Origin: an uncultured Eubacterium sp.
GTDB lineage: Bacteria; Bacillota; Clostridia; Lachnospirales; Lachnospiraceae
Reading direction: 5' to 3'
Assembly (NCBI GenBank): GCA_948579355.1
Contig: CAPAOV010000007.1
Span: forward strand, 62,001 to 126,000
Length of the DNA: 64,000 bases
The position numbers and the translations under genes are program-made. Below are positions 33,802 to 42,969 of this stretch, in pieces. The notes beneath the pieces are model-generated. The model did no database searches. It saw nothing but the letters and a program-made list of their open reading frames with translations, and was not told the DNA's origin. Within the stretch, counting starts at the first letter, position 1, and each line of letters starts with the position of its first letter.

Positions 33802-36800
33802 TAATATTTCTTTGAGCAAATCCATCAGTTTCGGAATATCAATCGGCTTAGCCACATGTCCGTTCATACCGGCTTCAAACGCCGCCTTTTTGTCCTCTTC
33901 AAACGCATTCGCCGTCATGGCAATAATCGGAATGTCCGCAAACTGCGGATTATCCAGCGCCCTTATTTTCTTTGTGGCCTCGTAGCCATTCATAACCGGC
34001 ATCTGTATATCCATCAGAATCAAATCGTACTGATTGGCTTTGGCATTCTTCATCTTTTCCACGGCAACCGTTCCATCGTCCGCCACATCGAGAATGAAGC
34101 CTGCCTCTTCCAATATTTCTACCGCAATTTCCTGATTTATCTCATTATCCTCTACCAGAAGAATTTTCCTGCCCTCAAAAGCGCTGTTCTCCTCCGAAAC
34201 CGCCTCTTCACTGTCCGGAAGCGTAAATGGAGATTCTAAAATTTCTCTTAATTCTGAGAGGAAAATCGGTTTGGAGCAGAAAGCCGTAACACCCGCTTTT
34301 CTCGCTTCCTCTTCAATGTCAGACCAGTCGTATGCCGTCAGAATAATAATCGGTTTGTCATCACCGATAATTGTGCGTATCCGCCTTACCACTTCGACGC
34401 CATTCATATCCGGCATCAGCCAGTCTATAATAAATACCGAATAATCATCATTTTGCTCACCGGCCAGCCGGGTGCGAAGTACCGCCTCTTTGCCGGACGT
34501 CGTCCAGTCAGGCCGCATACCAATCGTAGTAAGCATCTTAGTGACGCTGGAACAAGTATTGAAATCGTCGTCCGCCACCAGAGCCCGAAGTCCTCTTAAC
34601 TCCGGAATCACTTCCTGCCGCACCGGCCCGGAACAGGTCTTAAACTGTAAAGCAACCGTAAAGGTAGTTCCTTTGCCCTCTTCGCTGGCTACAGTAATCG
34701 TACCGCCCATCATATCAACGATATTTTTCGTAATAGCCATCCCCAGACCGGTTCCCTGAATGCCGCTTATCGTACTTGTTCTCTCACGCTCAAACGGCTC
34801 AAACACATGCTCTAAAAACTCCTGACTCATACCGATACCGGTATCTTTTACCTGAAATTCATACGAGGCAAAACCGTCGGGCGTCATCCCTTTCTGCAGG
34901 ATTCGGACGCTCACAATGCCGCCATGCTTCGTAAACTTCATGGCATTGCTTAGCAGATTCAGCAAAATCTGATTCAGCCTTAGTTTATCACACAACACAT
35001 GTTCATTCACAACATCGGCCGTGTCGATATAAAATTCCAATTGCTTAGACGTGATATCCGACTGCACAATCGTCTTCAAATCATGCATAATCTCCGGCAG
35101 CGAAGTCTCTTTTTCTTCGATTTTTACTTTACCGCTCTCAATCCGGCTCATATCCAGCACATCATTTATCAGACTGAGCAGATGATTACTGGAAGTAGAA
35201 ATTTTGGACAAATAATTCTGAACCTGTTCCTGATTATCAATATGAGCCGCCGCCAGAGACGTAAAACCTATAATGGCATTCATCGGCGTCCTGATATCAT
35301 GCGACATGTTGTTGAGGAACGTAGTCTTGGCCTTGTTGGCGTGCTGCGCTGCCGCCAGCGCATCCTGCAAGTCTTTCGTCTGCTTCTCCAATAATTCTTC
35401 CATTTTCTTCTCATCATCAATGTCTACAAACAGTCCGACAAACGTAATCGGAGAACCATCCTCTCTTCTGGACAGCCGCCCGGCCGCATGAAACCACCGC
35501 CATCCGGCATGTTTCGTCTGCAGACGGTACTGCACGTCATAGGTTTTTTCCCCCGTATAATCCCTAACGGTATCCCAATACTCTTTCAGTATCCTCTGTT
35601 TATCTTCCTCATGCAGCAAATCCGACCACGATTCCAAACGATTTGGAAACTCCATTTCGCTCTCGTATCCCAACATTTTTCGGAATACATCCGACCATGT
35701 GCAGGATACCAGTTCTGCCTTTTCGTTAAAATCCATACTCCAGAGACCGGAACCCATGGCATTGTGAATATTCTGCATCGCTATCTGTTCCCGCTCGATT
35801 TGTGCATAAGCGGCTCTGATGCGGTTTCCATCCTCTTTTTCCTGCTCCAAAAGAGTCTTTGCATTTCTTTTCGACTGGTAAATCAGGGCTAAAAACACAA
35901 GAAGCATTACTACTACCGTAATCACAATTTGAATAGCGCCGCGCTTCATCATGCCGGAACTGATGGAGCTAATCTGACTGCTTATCACATTTTCGCGAAC
36001 AAGTATCGCCAGCATCCAGTTCGTACCCTCTACCGGAATATAGCAGAGAGCCTCCTGCGTACCCTCATACTTAAAGGATACCTGCCCCGCTTTTCCGTTT
36101 GTAAAATCATTTTCCGCCGTTTTGTAACTGAAACCGGAATCCATTTCTGCACTCTTTAAGGCAGCGAGAAGATTTTCCCCATCTTTTAAGTTTCCAAAGG
36201 CTCCTTTCGTAAGCCTCTCGCCATTTTGATAGTACAAATTGCAATAAGTTTCGTTTTTGTCCGTCTTTATTGTCAGCGAGCTTAACATCTCGTCGATATT
36301 TATCTGAATAAAACAAACTTTAATTTGTGAGCCCTGAAACGCAATATCTTTTACAGGAACAGCAAGAATAACCTGCTTCTTTGCCCCGTAGAGATTCCCC
36401 GTACTGATAACAGGCTCTGTCAAATCCCCGGAAAGAAAACTATATCTGCTCAGTCCGGATGTCGTGCTGTTTTCCGTATAGACAATTCCGTTTTCATCTA
36501 CGAGAGCAAACTTCTCTACCTGATAGAGGTTTTTCAACGTACCAAGGAACTCCCGCAAAGCCTCTTGCGATTCCAAATCCGTTTTTTTCAGTGTCTCTAT
36601 CGCCTTTTCCATATAGGAAAAATGGTTTTTTAATTCCTGTGACACGACCTGCTGCCGACGTCCGGCCAGCTCTTCCAAATAAAATTGGCTGACCCTGTTT
36701 ACCGCCTCGTCTGTACCAACTCTCGCACTACCCGACACCCATATCATGGTAACGAGAAGAATGGCCGCTATCGTAATTCCGCCCGCTATGGCATAGACCA

Positions 36801-36852
36801 CCGTCTGTTTTTTCTGCTTTTCATGGATGCCGTTATATTTTGATTGTTCCAT
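33796..36852 (-). CDS. Hybrid sensor histidine kinase with two receiver domains
   Basis: 1018 residues. TM1 (about 19-41) and TM2 (about 309-331) enclose an extracellular Cache-like sensor (about 45-300). A PAS domain (about 355-475), HisKA with the phosphorylated His in NMSHDIRTPMNAI (near 520), an HATPase domain (about 620-735) with GTGLGMAI, REC1 (about 755-870, Asp in IIDWLMPDMNG) and REC2 (about 895-1015, Asp in LMDIQMPVMNG) follow. No DNA-binding output is present, so the signal must pass to another regulator. It is 19 bp after the lipoprotein gene, which suggests joint ligand sensing. Confidence 0.93.
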   Translation of the reverse strand: MEQSKYNGIHEKQKKQTVVYAIAGGITIAAILLVTMIWVSGSARVGTDEAVNRVSQFYLEELAGRRQQVVSQELKNHFSYMEKAIETLKKTDLESQEALREFLGTLKNLYQVEKFALVDENGIVYTENSTTSGLSRYSFLSGDLTEPVISTGNLYGAKKQVILAVPVKDIAFQGSQIKVCFIQINIDEMLSSLTIKTDKNETYCNLYYQNGERLTKGAFGNLKDGENLLAALKSAEMDSGFSYKTAENDFTNGKAGQVSFKYEGTQEALCYIPVEGTNWMLAILVRENVISSQISSISSGMMKRGAIQIVITVVVMLLVFLALIYQSKRNAKTLLEQEKEDGNRIRAAYAQIEREQIAMQNIHNAMGSGLWSMDFNEKAELVSCTWSDVFRKMLGYESEMEFPNRLESWSDLLHEEDKQRILKEYWDTVRDYTGEKTYDVQYRLQTKHAGWRWFHAAGRLSRREDGSPITFVGLFVDIDDEKKMEELLEKQTKDLQDALAAAQHANKAKTTFLNNMSHDIRTPMNAIIGFTSLAAAHIDNQEQVQNYLSKISTSSNHLLSLINDVLDMSRIESGKVKIEEKETSLPEIMHDLKTIVQSDITSKQLEFYIDTADVVNEHVLCDKLRLNQILLNLLSNAMKFTKHGGIVSVRILQKGMTPDGFASYEFQVKDTGIGMSQEFLEHVFEPFERERTSTISGIQGTGLGMAITKNIVDMMGGTITVASEEGKGTTFTVALQFKTCSGPVRQEVIPELRGLRALVADDDFNTCSSVTKMLTTIGMRPDWTTSGKEAVLRTRLAGEQNDDYSVFIIDWLMPDMNGVEVVRRIRTIIGDDKPIIILTAYDWSDIEEEARKAGVTAFCSKPIFLSELREILESPFTLPDSEEAVSEENSAFEGRKILLVEDNEINQEIAVEILEEAGFILDVADDGTVAVEKMKNAKANQYDLILMDIQMPVMNGYEATKKIRALDNPQFADIPIIAMTANAFEEDKKAAFEAGMNGHVAKPIDIPKLMDLLKEILA

Positions 36853-36871
36853 CGTTTTTCCCCCGCAGTCC

Positions 36872-37984
36872 TCAATCTAATTCACCGTATAGTGTCTGAA
36901 GCATCGCTGCCGCTCCATCCTGATAGATAATGGTTGTCATTTCTTCTGTCTTTTCGGGATAGATTTCTCCCGGCAAATGCCCGTCTGCAATCTTTACTGC
37001 CACCTGAATCGTATCAAACCCGATGGAATAGCAGTCCTGAACACCTAATGCATAAATGACCCCATCTCTTAAATAGCGCAAAGCCTCCTGATCGTGGTCC
37101 ATCCCGACAATGATGGTCTGGTTTTGACGACCAGCTTCGGTAACTGCTCGGGCTGCGCCAACCGGATTACTCATATTGCAGCAAATAATTCCTGCGAGTT
37201 CCTGATGCTTCGCCAAAATCTCCCGCGTCAATTTGTACGCTTTTTCAACATCATCCTCATCATAAACAATCTCTGCAATCTCCATATCCGGATACTTGGC
37301 AATCACATCCTTTGCACCAAGCGCCCTGTCCTCATGGCACGGCGCGCCTTTCGTCCCTACAAGAACCGCAACTTTCCCTTTCTGCCCAAGTTTTTTGCAG
37401 AGAGCTTCCGTAATGTCAACTCCATCTTTATAGTTGTGGGTGTTTCCCACATAGGCAATCCGGTGACAGCCATCCTCCTTTGCCGCGTCGGAACTGGAAA
37501 ATGTCATTACCTTTTGTTTCTCTTTTATCAAATTGTTAATCACAGGCGTTACCTTTTTCACATCCGCCACGTCTACGCCTAACACATCAAAACCACGCGT
37601 AGAAGCTTGCGTAAGACGTTTAATCTGGTCTTCAGCCGACGCCTTATTGGGAGCCAGATATTCATAGTTAATCGTAATTCCCATACTTTCGTATTGTTCC
37701 GCCGCATCTTCCATGCCAAGCGCAACCGCATCCCACCATGGATGAACTACTTTATATGTAAAATAGAAATTGTAATTGTTTTTATGCGGTTTGTAACCAT
37801 CTAATTTCTGCTCAAACGTAACCGCATGGATACTGTCTTTTCCCTCATCCGTCCGATTGTTCAAATCCGCCTGTTCGTCTGATGGCGGTGAACTCTGATT
37901 CTCCGTTTTGTCGCCACAGCCGGACAGAGTTAAACTACATAAACAAAACACTATGATATACACAATCTTTTTATACACAACCAC
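36872..37984 (-). CDS. Lipoprotein periplasmic-binding-protein type 1 (sugar-binding like)
   Basis: 370 residues. The start is GTG 37984 with AAGGAG 5 bases upstream. A lipoprotein signal peptide ends at the lipobox LSGC (Cys about 23). The mature part looks like a ribose/galactose-binding (PBP-1) fold, with YFTYKVVHPWWDAVALGMEDA near the N terminus, GVDVADV, and GMDHDQEALRYLRDG. No ABC transporter genes are near; instead a hybrid kinase follows. Such pairs (LuxP/LuxQ, TorT/TorS) present ligand to the kinase, which I infer here. Confidence 0.88.
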   Translation of the reverse strand: MVVYKKIVYIIVFCLCSLTLSGCGDKTENQSSPPSDEQADLNNRTDEGKDSIHAVTFEQKLDGYKPHKNNYNFYFTYKVVHPWWDAVALGMEDAAEQYESMGITINYEYLAPNKASAEDQIKRLTQASTRGFDVLGVDVADVKKVTPVINNLIKEKQKVMTFSSSDAAKEDGCHRIAYVGNTHNYKDGVDITEALCKKLGQKGKVAVLVGTKGAPCHEDRALGAKDVIAKYPDMEIAEIVYDEDDVEKAYKLTREILAKHQELAGIICCNMSNPVGAARAVTEAGRQNQTIIVGMDHDQEALRYLRDGVIYALGVQDCYSIGFDTIQVAVKIADGHLPGEIYPEKTEEMTTIIYQDGAAAMLQTLYGELD

Positions 37985-38017
37985 ACAGACTCCTTCCTGT
38001 AAAATAAATATAAATAT

Positions 38018-38046
38018 ATTATAACATCAAAAGAAAAAGCTATCAA
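38018..38046 (-). promoter_or_regulatory. Promoter of the lipoprotein-kinase pair
   Basis: On the minus strand TTGATA (38046-38041), a 17-base spacer ending in TGT, and TATAAT (38023-38018). The transcription start would be near 38011, giving a short leader to the GTG at 37984. Confidence 0.7.
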
Positions 38047-38103
38047 CAAATATTACATGATATTTACACAGCCTTTTGAATCTTATATAATATATTTATA
38101 TTA

Positions 38104-38120
38104 GCCTGACGGTGGCAGGC
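38104..38120. repeat. Inverted third copy of the GCCTG...CAGGC unit
   Basis: GCCTGACGGTGGCAGGC is a small hairpin. Its reverse complement matches the units at 33765-33801, including the flanking TAATA. It lies about 120 bp upstream of the lipoprotein start. Confidence 0.5.
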
Positions 38121-38132
38121 GGTATGCAATGA

Positions 38133-38222
38133 GGAAATTATCGTTTTTCATTGACTTTTGCAGATATAGTTGTACAGGGAGATGATGAACCGGATATGAC
38201 GAGAATGTATATTCATAAATAA
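38133..38222 (+). other. Short open segment, possible 3' remnant of a gene
   Basis: An open frame of 29 codons, with no start codon at its head, ends in TAA; it contains ADIVVQGDDEPDMTRMYIHK, which looks like real protein sequence rather than noise. An in-frame TGA lies directly upstream. I do not recognise a family. The rest of the 386-bp gap (37985-38370) holds only the promoter, the palindrome and the terminator listed. Confidence 0.2.
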
Positions 38223-38295
38223 GTGCCCGACCCGACAGCCTCGTGAAAAACCGCCAGCTTGCCGGCTCTCTTTCATTTGTCCGGCAGAAACGTAT

Positions 38296-38336
38296 AAAAA
38301 GGTCAGCAACCCTTACAAGAATTGCTGACCTTTTTT
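38296..38336 (-). terminator. Terminator of the metallopeptidase gene (bidirectional)
   Basis: GGTCAGCAA (38301-38309) pairs with TTGCTGACC (38322-38330), with A runs on the left and T runs on the right, so it can stop transcription in both directions. It is 35 bp past the peptidase stop at 38371. Confidence 0.85.
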
Positions 38337-38370
38337 AAATACAAGACAAAACAGCGGGCAAATCCGTGTT

Positions 38371-41300
38371 CTACACTACCTTTACTTTTATCCTTTTGAA
38401 AATTCCATTTCCGGCAACACAGTAAACATGGCATGTTCCTCGCCGTACTCCGGTAACGAAGCCTTTCTTGGAAACCTTTGCCACAGAAGAATCGGTTGTT
38501 TTGAAACGCACCGTTCTTCCTGCCTTATTCATTTTTTTCCCTTTTACTTTTACTTTCAGCCTGACTTTCTTTTTTGATTTTACAACTACAGTCTTTTTCT
38601 TTATTTTCAATTTTGTGGGATTGCCGTATTTTCCTCCCTTTGTCGTGCTAAAGACAGGCAGGGATTTCGAAAGGATTACTCGTTTTCCATCTATTATTTT
38701 GTATGCCGTTACATAATATTGGAATGTTTTCCCTTTCTTTAATTTTTTATGTTTCCATTTCTTTGTCTTCTTACTTACTGTCTTCAAACATTTATATTTA
38801 CCTTTTAATTTCCCTCCATAAATACAATAACCGTCTGCCGATTTCACTGTCTTCCACCGAAGCGTCTGTGAGGTTTTGGAGGCAGACACGCGAACCATAA
38901 GCATGGCAGGCTTGATTTCCGGTGTTGCGGTCGGCAAAACAAAAGGTTCTCTGGATGTCGGCGGCGTTGCCATCGGTGATACGGTCGGAAGCTCTGTCGG
39001 CCCAAATGTCGGGGGCGCTGTTGGCTCTATCGTTGGTTCTTCCGTCGGTTCCCCTGTTGGTTCCTCCGTCGGTTCTATTGTCGGTTCTATTGTCGGTTCT
39101 ATTGTCGGTTCCTCTGTTGGCTCTTCCGTCGGTTCCTCTGTTGGTTCTTCCGTCGGTTCTATTGTCGGTTCCTCTGTTGGCTCTATCGTTGGTTTCTCCG
39201 TTGGCCCAAACGTCGGTTCCTCTGTCGGCTCTATTGTCGGCTCTATTGTCGGCTCTATTGTTGGTTCCTCTGTTGGCTCTATCGTTGGTTCCTCCGTTGG
39301 CGTTGCGGTCGGCTCCTCTGTTGGTTCTTCCGTCGGTGTTGCCGTCGGTTCCTCTGTTGGCTCTTCCGTTGGCGTTGCTGTCGGTGTTGCCGTCGGTTCT
39401 TCCGTCGGTGTTGCTGTCGGTTCCTCTGTTGGCGTCGCTGTCGGTTCTTCCGTCGGTGTCGCTGTTGGTTCTTCCGTTGGTGTCGCTGTTGGCTCTTCCG
39501 TCGGCGTTACCGTTGGTTCCTCTGTCGGCCCAAATGTTGGGGTCGCCGTTGGTTCCTCTGTTGGCTCTTCCGTCGGCGTTGCCGTTGGTTCTTCTGTTGG
39601 TTCCTCTGTTGGCGGCAGCAAGCCGTATATGGATTGCTGGAAATCTTCCGTCTGAATTAAATATGCCCGGAAGATTTGCGTTTTTAATTGCTCGACCTGT
39701 GTATCCTGCGCACGAATATTATAAGCGCTGCCGGACGTAACAATAACATTTTTCAAATCACTTTCTACCGCTTCTTTCATCAATTGGCTCAACATTTCAA
39801 AATTCGTAATCTTAACCGTCTGGTTTTTCCACGTGATGGTAATCGGTTTTAACTCACCGATTCTTGCTATTCTCTTCTGAAACATTGCCTGCTTGAAAGC
39901 GGTCATTGTGGCATATTCCCCGCCAAATATCTTATTTAAAATATAAGTATCGGACAGAATTGCATTATCGCCTTTGGCACTTGCTTTGTACTGATTGGAT
40001 ATATACGGAACCATGCCGCCATAATAGCCGTATTCTGCAAGCAGTTCAAATGCCTGACGGCGTATCATAACATCACCGCTGACGCCATTATCATTTTGCA
40101 CTCCGGCATAATTGGCGCTGAACAGCGGCACCACATAATATCCATTACTCGGTATAGTGCCTGTCGTCTGTGTTCCATTTACTTCATAACGAGATACTAA
40201 AATGCTATTTTGAATGAGGTCGTCTACGGTGTTGAGCTCCTGCGCCTCATCCAATGTCAGTTCTCTCACCGAATCTAATTTATGACAGTATCCCTCTGAC
40301 GCCGGAATGTTCCGCAAATCGGTATCGTCAATTTGCTCCATTTTATGAAACCACTTCTTTTTTTCTTCCGGTGTTTTGGCAAGTACTACTTCCGCTTCCG
40401 CATAATCCAGTGTATACACAACGTCCAGTATTCCCTGCATATATGTCTGCAAGTCTGTCTCATCCTGAAACCGCTGCGGTACTGCATTATATAATCGTTC
40501 GCTGCACGACAGACGGTCATAAATCAGATTCAGATTGTAGACGGGAGCGTCTTTCTGCTCATACGGCTCAAACATTCCTCTTGTATATACCTCTGCTCTC
40601 ATGCCATCCCGTGCTCCGTTTCCGTTGAGCATGACTGAAGAAACAAGAAGATGTGTCAACTCATGGGCATAAGTGGAAAATCCCCTCTCGGTCAGTGCCT
40701 TTGAGAGATAATACCGGATACCTGTGCCGCTCGCTTCCCCATCGAAAAACATATAAGTTGTATAGAGATTTAAAGGAGTAAAAAACTCCCAAACTCCCCG
40801 TGATGCCTTATCTCCATATTTGGCTGACCACTCGGCCGATGCATTCACGGTCTCCTCCGCATAAATCCGCAGACTGTCCAAAACAATCCGGTTTGACGAA
40901 AGCTTCTCCCGCATTTCCGGTTTTGCAATCCGATACCAAAGGTCAATAAATTCTTTCTGCTGTGTGGCTGCTTTCTCCACATTCTCTTGAAACTGTTCGC
41001 GCATTTCCATATAACGAGTCAAATCGGTATCTTTTAATTCCCTGTCCACATAACAGTCGACAATTCCATATGTAATCGTTGCCGAGTTGGCAATCACATA
41101 AATACTATCCTCTGACACGGTAAGTAAGGGGAGAATATACAACTGCAGGCCATTACTTTCATTCATTAACCTGCTATATAGCCGATTATTTAACGACATA
41201 TCCCACGAAGAAGTCTTTTCCACAATAAATGCCGGACTTTCCTGTACAAACCACTCGTCCATTGATATGTCCGGAATCCATTTCTGGTGATTCTCCTCAA

Positions 41301-41976
41301 GGAATTTGATTAGCGTGCTGGAATAAGTAATATCCCAGAAAAAACGGTTATACCCGAATTCTTTCGTATGATTTGAGATTTTTAATCGCTCTGCCCCGGC
41401 GCCTCCAATCTTAATCAGCCAGTCCAAAACATTCGTCTTCACCCCGTATGTTCCCGGCTCATAGAGAAGGACATCCCGAATATTTTTCTCTCCCATATTA
41501 AAATTGTACAATCGCTCAATATATGCCAGCCCCAGCAATACTTTCCCTTTATTCTTCTTTATTTTATCAGTGAAAACGGCCGCCCCTGTGCTCTCGGCTC
41601 CGGCAGTATTATCGACGATTCTCCGGATGATGGTGCCAATCTCTCCCTGCACTCTCTCAAAAGCTGCCCCAAACGACATTTCTTTGGCATTATCCTGTCT
41701 TAGTTCTGCTAAAGCCTCATCCTCTGTAACATCCAAAAATTTTCTTCCGTCCCTATTTGCAATCTCCAATCTCTTATTCGTAATTTGCGTTATCGTATAG
41801 TTAACGCTAAGCAGTCCGGCTATCTCCTCATCCGTATCATAATTGACAGCTTTGAGAATGTCCTCCGTATTCTGGCTCACTGTTTCACCACAACTAGCGG
41901 CAGAGCAAACAAGGGATGAGACCGCCATCCCTATAAAAAAGCAAACCACCACTGCTGCCAATTTGATTCGATTCAT
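38371..41976 (-). CDS. Large secreted Zmp-like zinc metallopeptidase with Thr-Pro-Glu linker
   Basis: 1201 residues. A signal peptide (about 1-27) is followed by a long domain with the zinc motif H438-E439-L-T-H442 (AHELTHLL), resembling ZmpA/ZmpB/ZmpC (M26-related) endopeptidases, for example NIRDVLLYEPGTYGVKTNVL near 160. Residues about 785-1000 are a repetitive TEEPT/TATP linker. Then come a fibronectin-III-like domain (about 1040-1110) and a Lys-rich Ig-like domain to the end. Likely cell-surface or secreted and acting on host or microbial glycoprotein, which is inference. It is 19 bp after the XRE gene. No sortase motif. Confidence 0.8.
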   Translation of the reverse strand: MNRIKLAAVVVCFFIGMAVSSLVCSAASCGETVSQNTEDILKAVNYDTDEEIAGLLSVNYTITQITNKRLEIANRDGRKFLDVTEDEALAELRQDNAKEMSFGAAFERVQGEIGTIIRRIVDNTAGAESTGAAVFTDKIKKNKGKVLLGLAYIERLYNFNMGEKNIRDVLLYEPGTYGVKTNVLDWLIKIGGAGAERLKISNHTKEFGYNRFFWDITYSSTLIKFLEENHQKWIPDISMDEWFVQESPAFIVEKTSSWDMSLNNRLYSRLMNESNGLQLYILPLLTVSEDSIYVIANSATITYGIVDCYVDRELKDTDLTRYMEMREQFQENVEKAATQQKEFIDLWYRIAKPEMREKLSSNRIVLDSLRIYAEETVNASAEWSAKYGDKASRGVWEFFTPLNLYTTYMFFDGEASGTGIRYYLSKALTERGFSTYAHELTHLLVSSVMLNGNGARDGMRAEVYTRGMFEPYEQKDAPVYNLNLIYDRLSCSERLYNAVPQRFQDETDLQTYMQGILDVVYTLDYAEAEVVLAKTPEEKKKWFHKMEQIDDTDLRNIPASEGYCHKLDSVRELTLDEAQELNTVDDLIQNSILVSRYEVNGTQTTGTIPSNGYYVVPLFSANYAGVQNDNGVSGDVMIRRQAFELLAEYGYYGGMVPYISNQYKASAKGDNAILSDTYILNKIFGGEYATMTAFKQAMFQKRIARIGELKPITITWKNQTVKITNFEMLSQLMKEAVESDLKNVIVTSGSAYNIRAQDTQVEQLKTQIFRAYLIQTEDFQQSIYGLLPPTEEPTEEPTATPTEEPTEEPTATPTFGPTEEPTVTPTEEPTATPTEEPTATPTEEPTATPTEEPTATPTEEPTATPTATPTEEPTEEPTATPTEEPTEEPTATPTEEPTIEPTEEPTIEPTIEPTIEPTEEPTFGPTEKPTIEPTEEPTIEPTEEPTEEPTEEPTEEPTIEPTIEPTIEPTEEPTGEPTEEPTIEPTAPPTFGPTELPTVSPMATPPTSREPFVLPTATPEIKPAMLMVRVSASKTSQTLRWKTVKSADGYCIYGGKLKGKYKCLKTVSKKTKKWKHKKLKKGKTFQYYVTAYKIIDGKRVILSKSLPVFSTTKGGKYGNPTKLKIKKKTVVVKSKKKVRLKVKVKGKKMNKAGRTVRFKTTDSSVAKVSKKGFVTGVRRGTCHVYCVAGNGIFKRIKVKVV
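38990..39615. repeat. Degenerate tandem repeat encoding TEEPT units
   Basis: About 625 bp built from units such as GGTTCCTCTGTTGGC and GGCGTTGCTGTCGG. On the minus strand they encode Thr-Glu-Glu-Pro, Thr-Ala-Thr-Pro, Thr-Ile-Glu-Pro and Thr-Phe-Gly-Pro blocks. The array is likely to vary in length between strains. It makes long antisense frames that are not genes. Confidence 0.9.
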
Positions 41977-41995
41977 CTACTTTCCTCCTAATTTC

Positions 41996-42829
41996 TTATT
42001 CTGAATGTAATCGCTTCCATTCTTTCGCTAACGCCGCTGCCATCTCTTCTGGCGTCGCCGTTCCTCCCTTTCTCAATATATCGTCAAGGATTTCAATTAT
42101 TTTTACAAGATAAAGGTCACTGTTTCCCATTTCCATATACTTTTTCAAGACATCCGTTAGGAAACCATAAGATATCCTGACAGGAACGGTTTCGGAAATC
42201 AGCACGGGAAATCTTTTCTGAAGATTTTCAACCATTTCCTTAACAATATCACGATTTAGTATATACGCATACTTTTCTCTGACCGTCTTTTCTAAACATT
42301 CCATCATGTACTGCCTGCACATAGCCAAATCGGAACAGTCAGAATACGTCTCACGATACAATACTTTTCGATAAGACACAATCGCAAACTCCAATGGCTC
42401 CAACTGCAAATCATCCCTCACATGGACAATCGGCATCAGAAGTCCTTCCTTTGACAGATTTTTCCGCACCGAAACTATCTGTTCCACATAGGAAGCATCC
42501 ATAAAGGCAGGAACAAAACCTTTCCCAAATGTCAGCTCTAACGGCTCCATACAATTGCGAAGATTTGCCCATATCTCATCTTGTGCCTTTTCATCATCGT
42601 TCTCCGTTATTTTTGCCGCGGTTATTCCCAACAAATCGTCCGCACGGCAGCCGAGTATGTTACAAAGGCCGGCCAGCAATCCAACATCCGGCAGACTCTG
42701 TCCGCGTTCCCACTTGCTTAAAGCCTGAGGTGTTACTCCCAGTTTGCCTGCTAATTCCTCCTGTGTCAAGCCTTTATTTTGCCGATATTCAGAAATCTTA
42801 TCTCCTATACAATTATGTTTCATTTTCAT
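41996..42829 (-). CDS. XRE-family transcriptional regulator
   Basis: 277 residues. The N-terminal helix-turn-helix (about 7-65) reads ISEYRQNKGLTQEELAGKLG and TPQALSKWERGQSLPD, a standard Cro/CI-type motif. The remaining 200 residues are helical with no domain I recognise. GGAGG lies 5 bases before ATG 42829. It precedes the metallopeptidase gene by 19 bp and probably controls that operon. Confidence 0.88.
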   Translation of the reverse strand: MKMKHNCIGDKISEYRQNKGLTQEELAGKLGVTPQALSKWERGQSLPDVGLLAGLCNILGCRADDLLGITAAKITENDDEKAQDEIWANLRNCMEPLELTFGKGFVPAFMDASYVEQIVSVRKNLSKEGLLMPIVHVRDDLQLEPLEFAIVSYRKVLYRETYSDCSDLAMCRQYMMECLEKTVREKYAYILNRDIVKEMVENLQKRFPVLISETVPVRISYGFLTDVLKKYMEMGNSDLYLVKIIEILDDILRKGGTATPEEMAAALAKEWKRLHSE

Positions 42830-42889
42830 TTAAACCTCCATTCCGCAGATTTCAACTGCTTCTTTCGCTTATATTTGTCTCTTGCCACT

Positions 42890-42918
42890 ATCGTAACAGA
42901 CGGCAATGCAATTGTAAA
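42890..42918 (-). promoter_or_regulatory. Promoter of the XRE-metallopeptidase operon
   Basis: On the minus strand TTTACA (42918-42913), a 17-base spacer and TACGAT (42895-42890). The transcription start would lie about 55 bp before the XRE start. Confidence 0.5.
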
Positions 42919-42969
42919 ACAACGAAATGTGGAGCTGAAACTCAACCGGCAACATCGGCAGAAATTTTT

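Noticed and set aside
38990..39615. Possible CRISPR-like tandem repeats
   Set aside because: The units are short, directly joined and codon-periodic, with no constant repeat and unique spacers; they encode Thr-Pro-Glu linker.
38876..39740. Two long plus-strand frames of GSSVGS-type and LPSVLLSV-type repeats
   Set aside because: Both are antisense readings of the TEEPT repeat that encodes the metallopeptidase linker.
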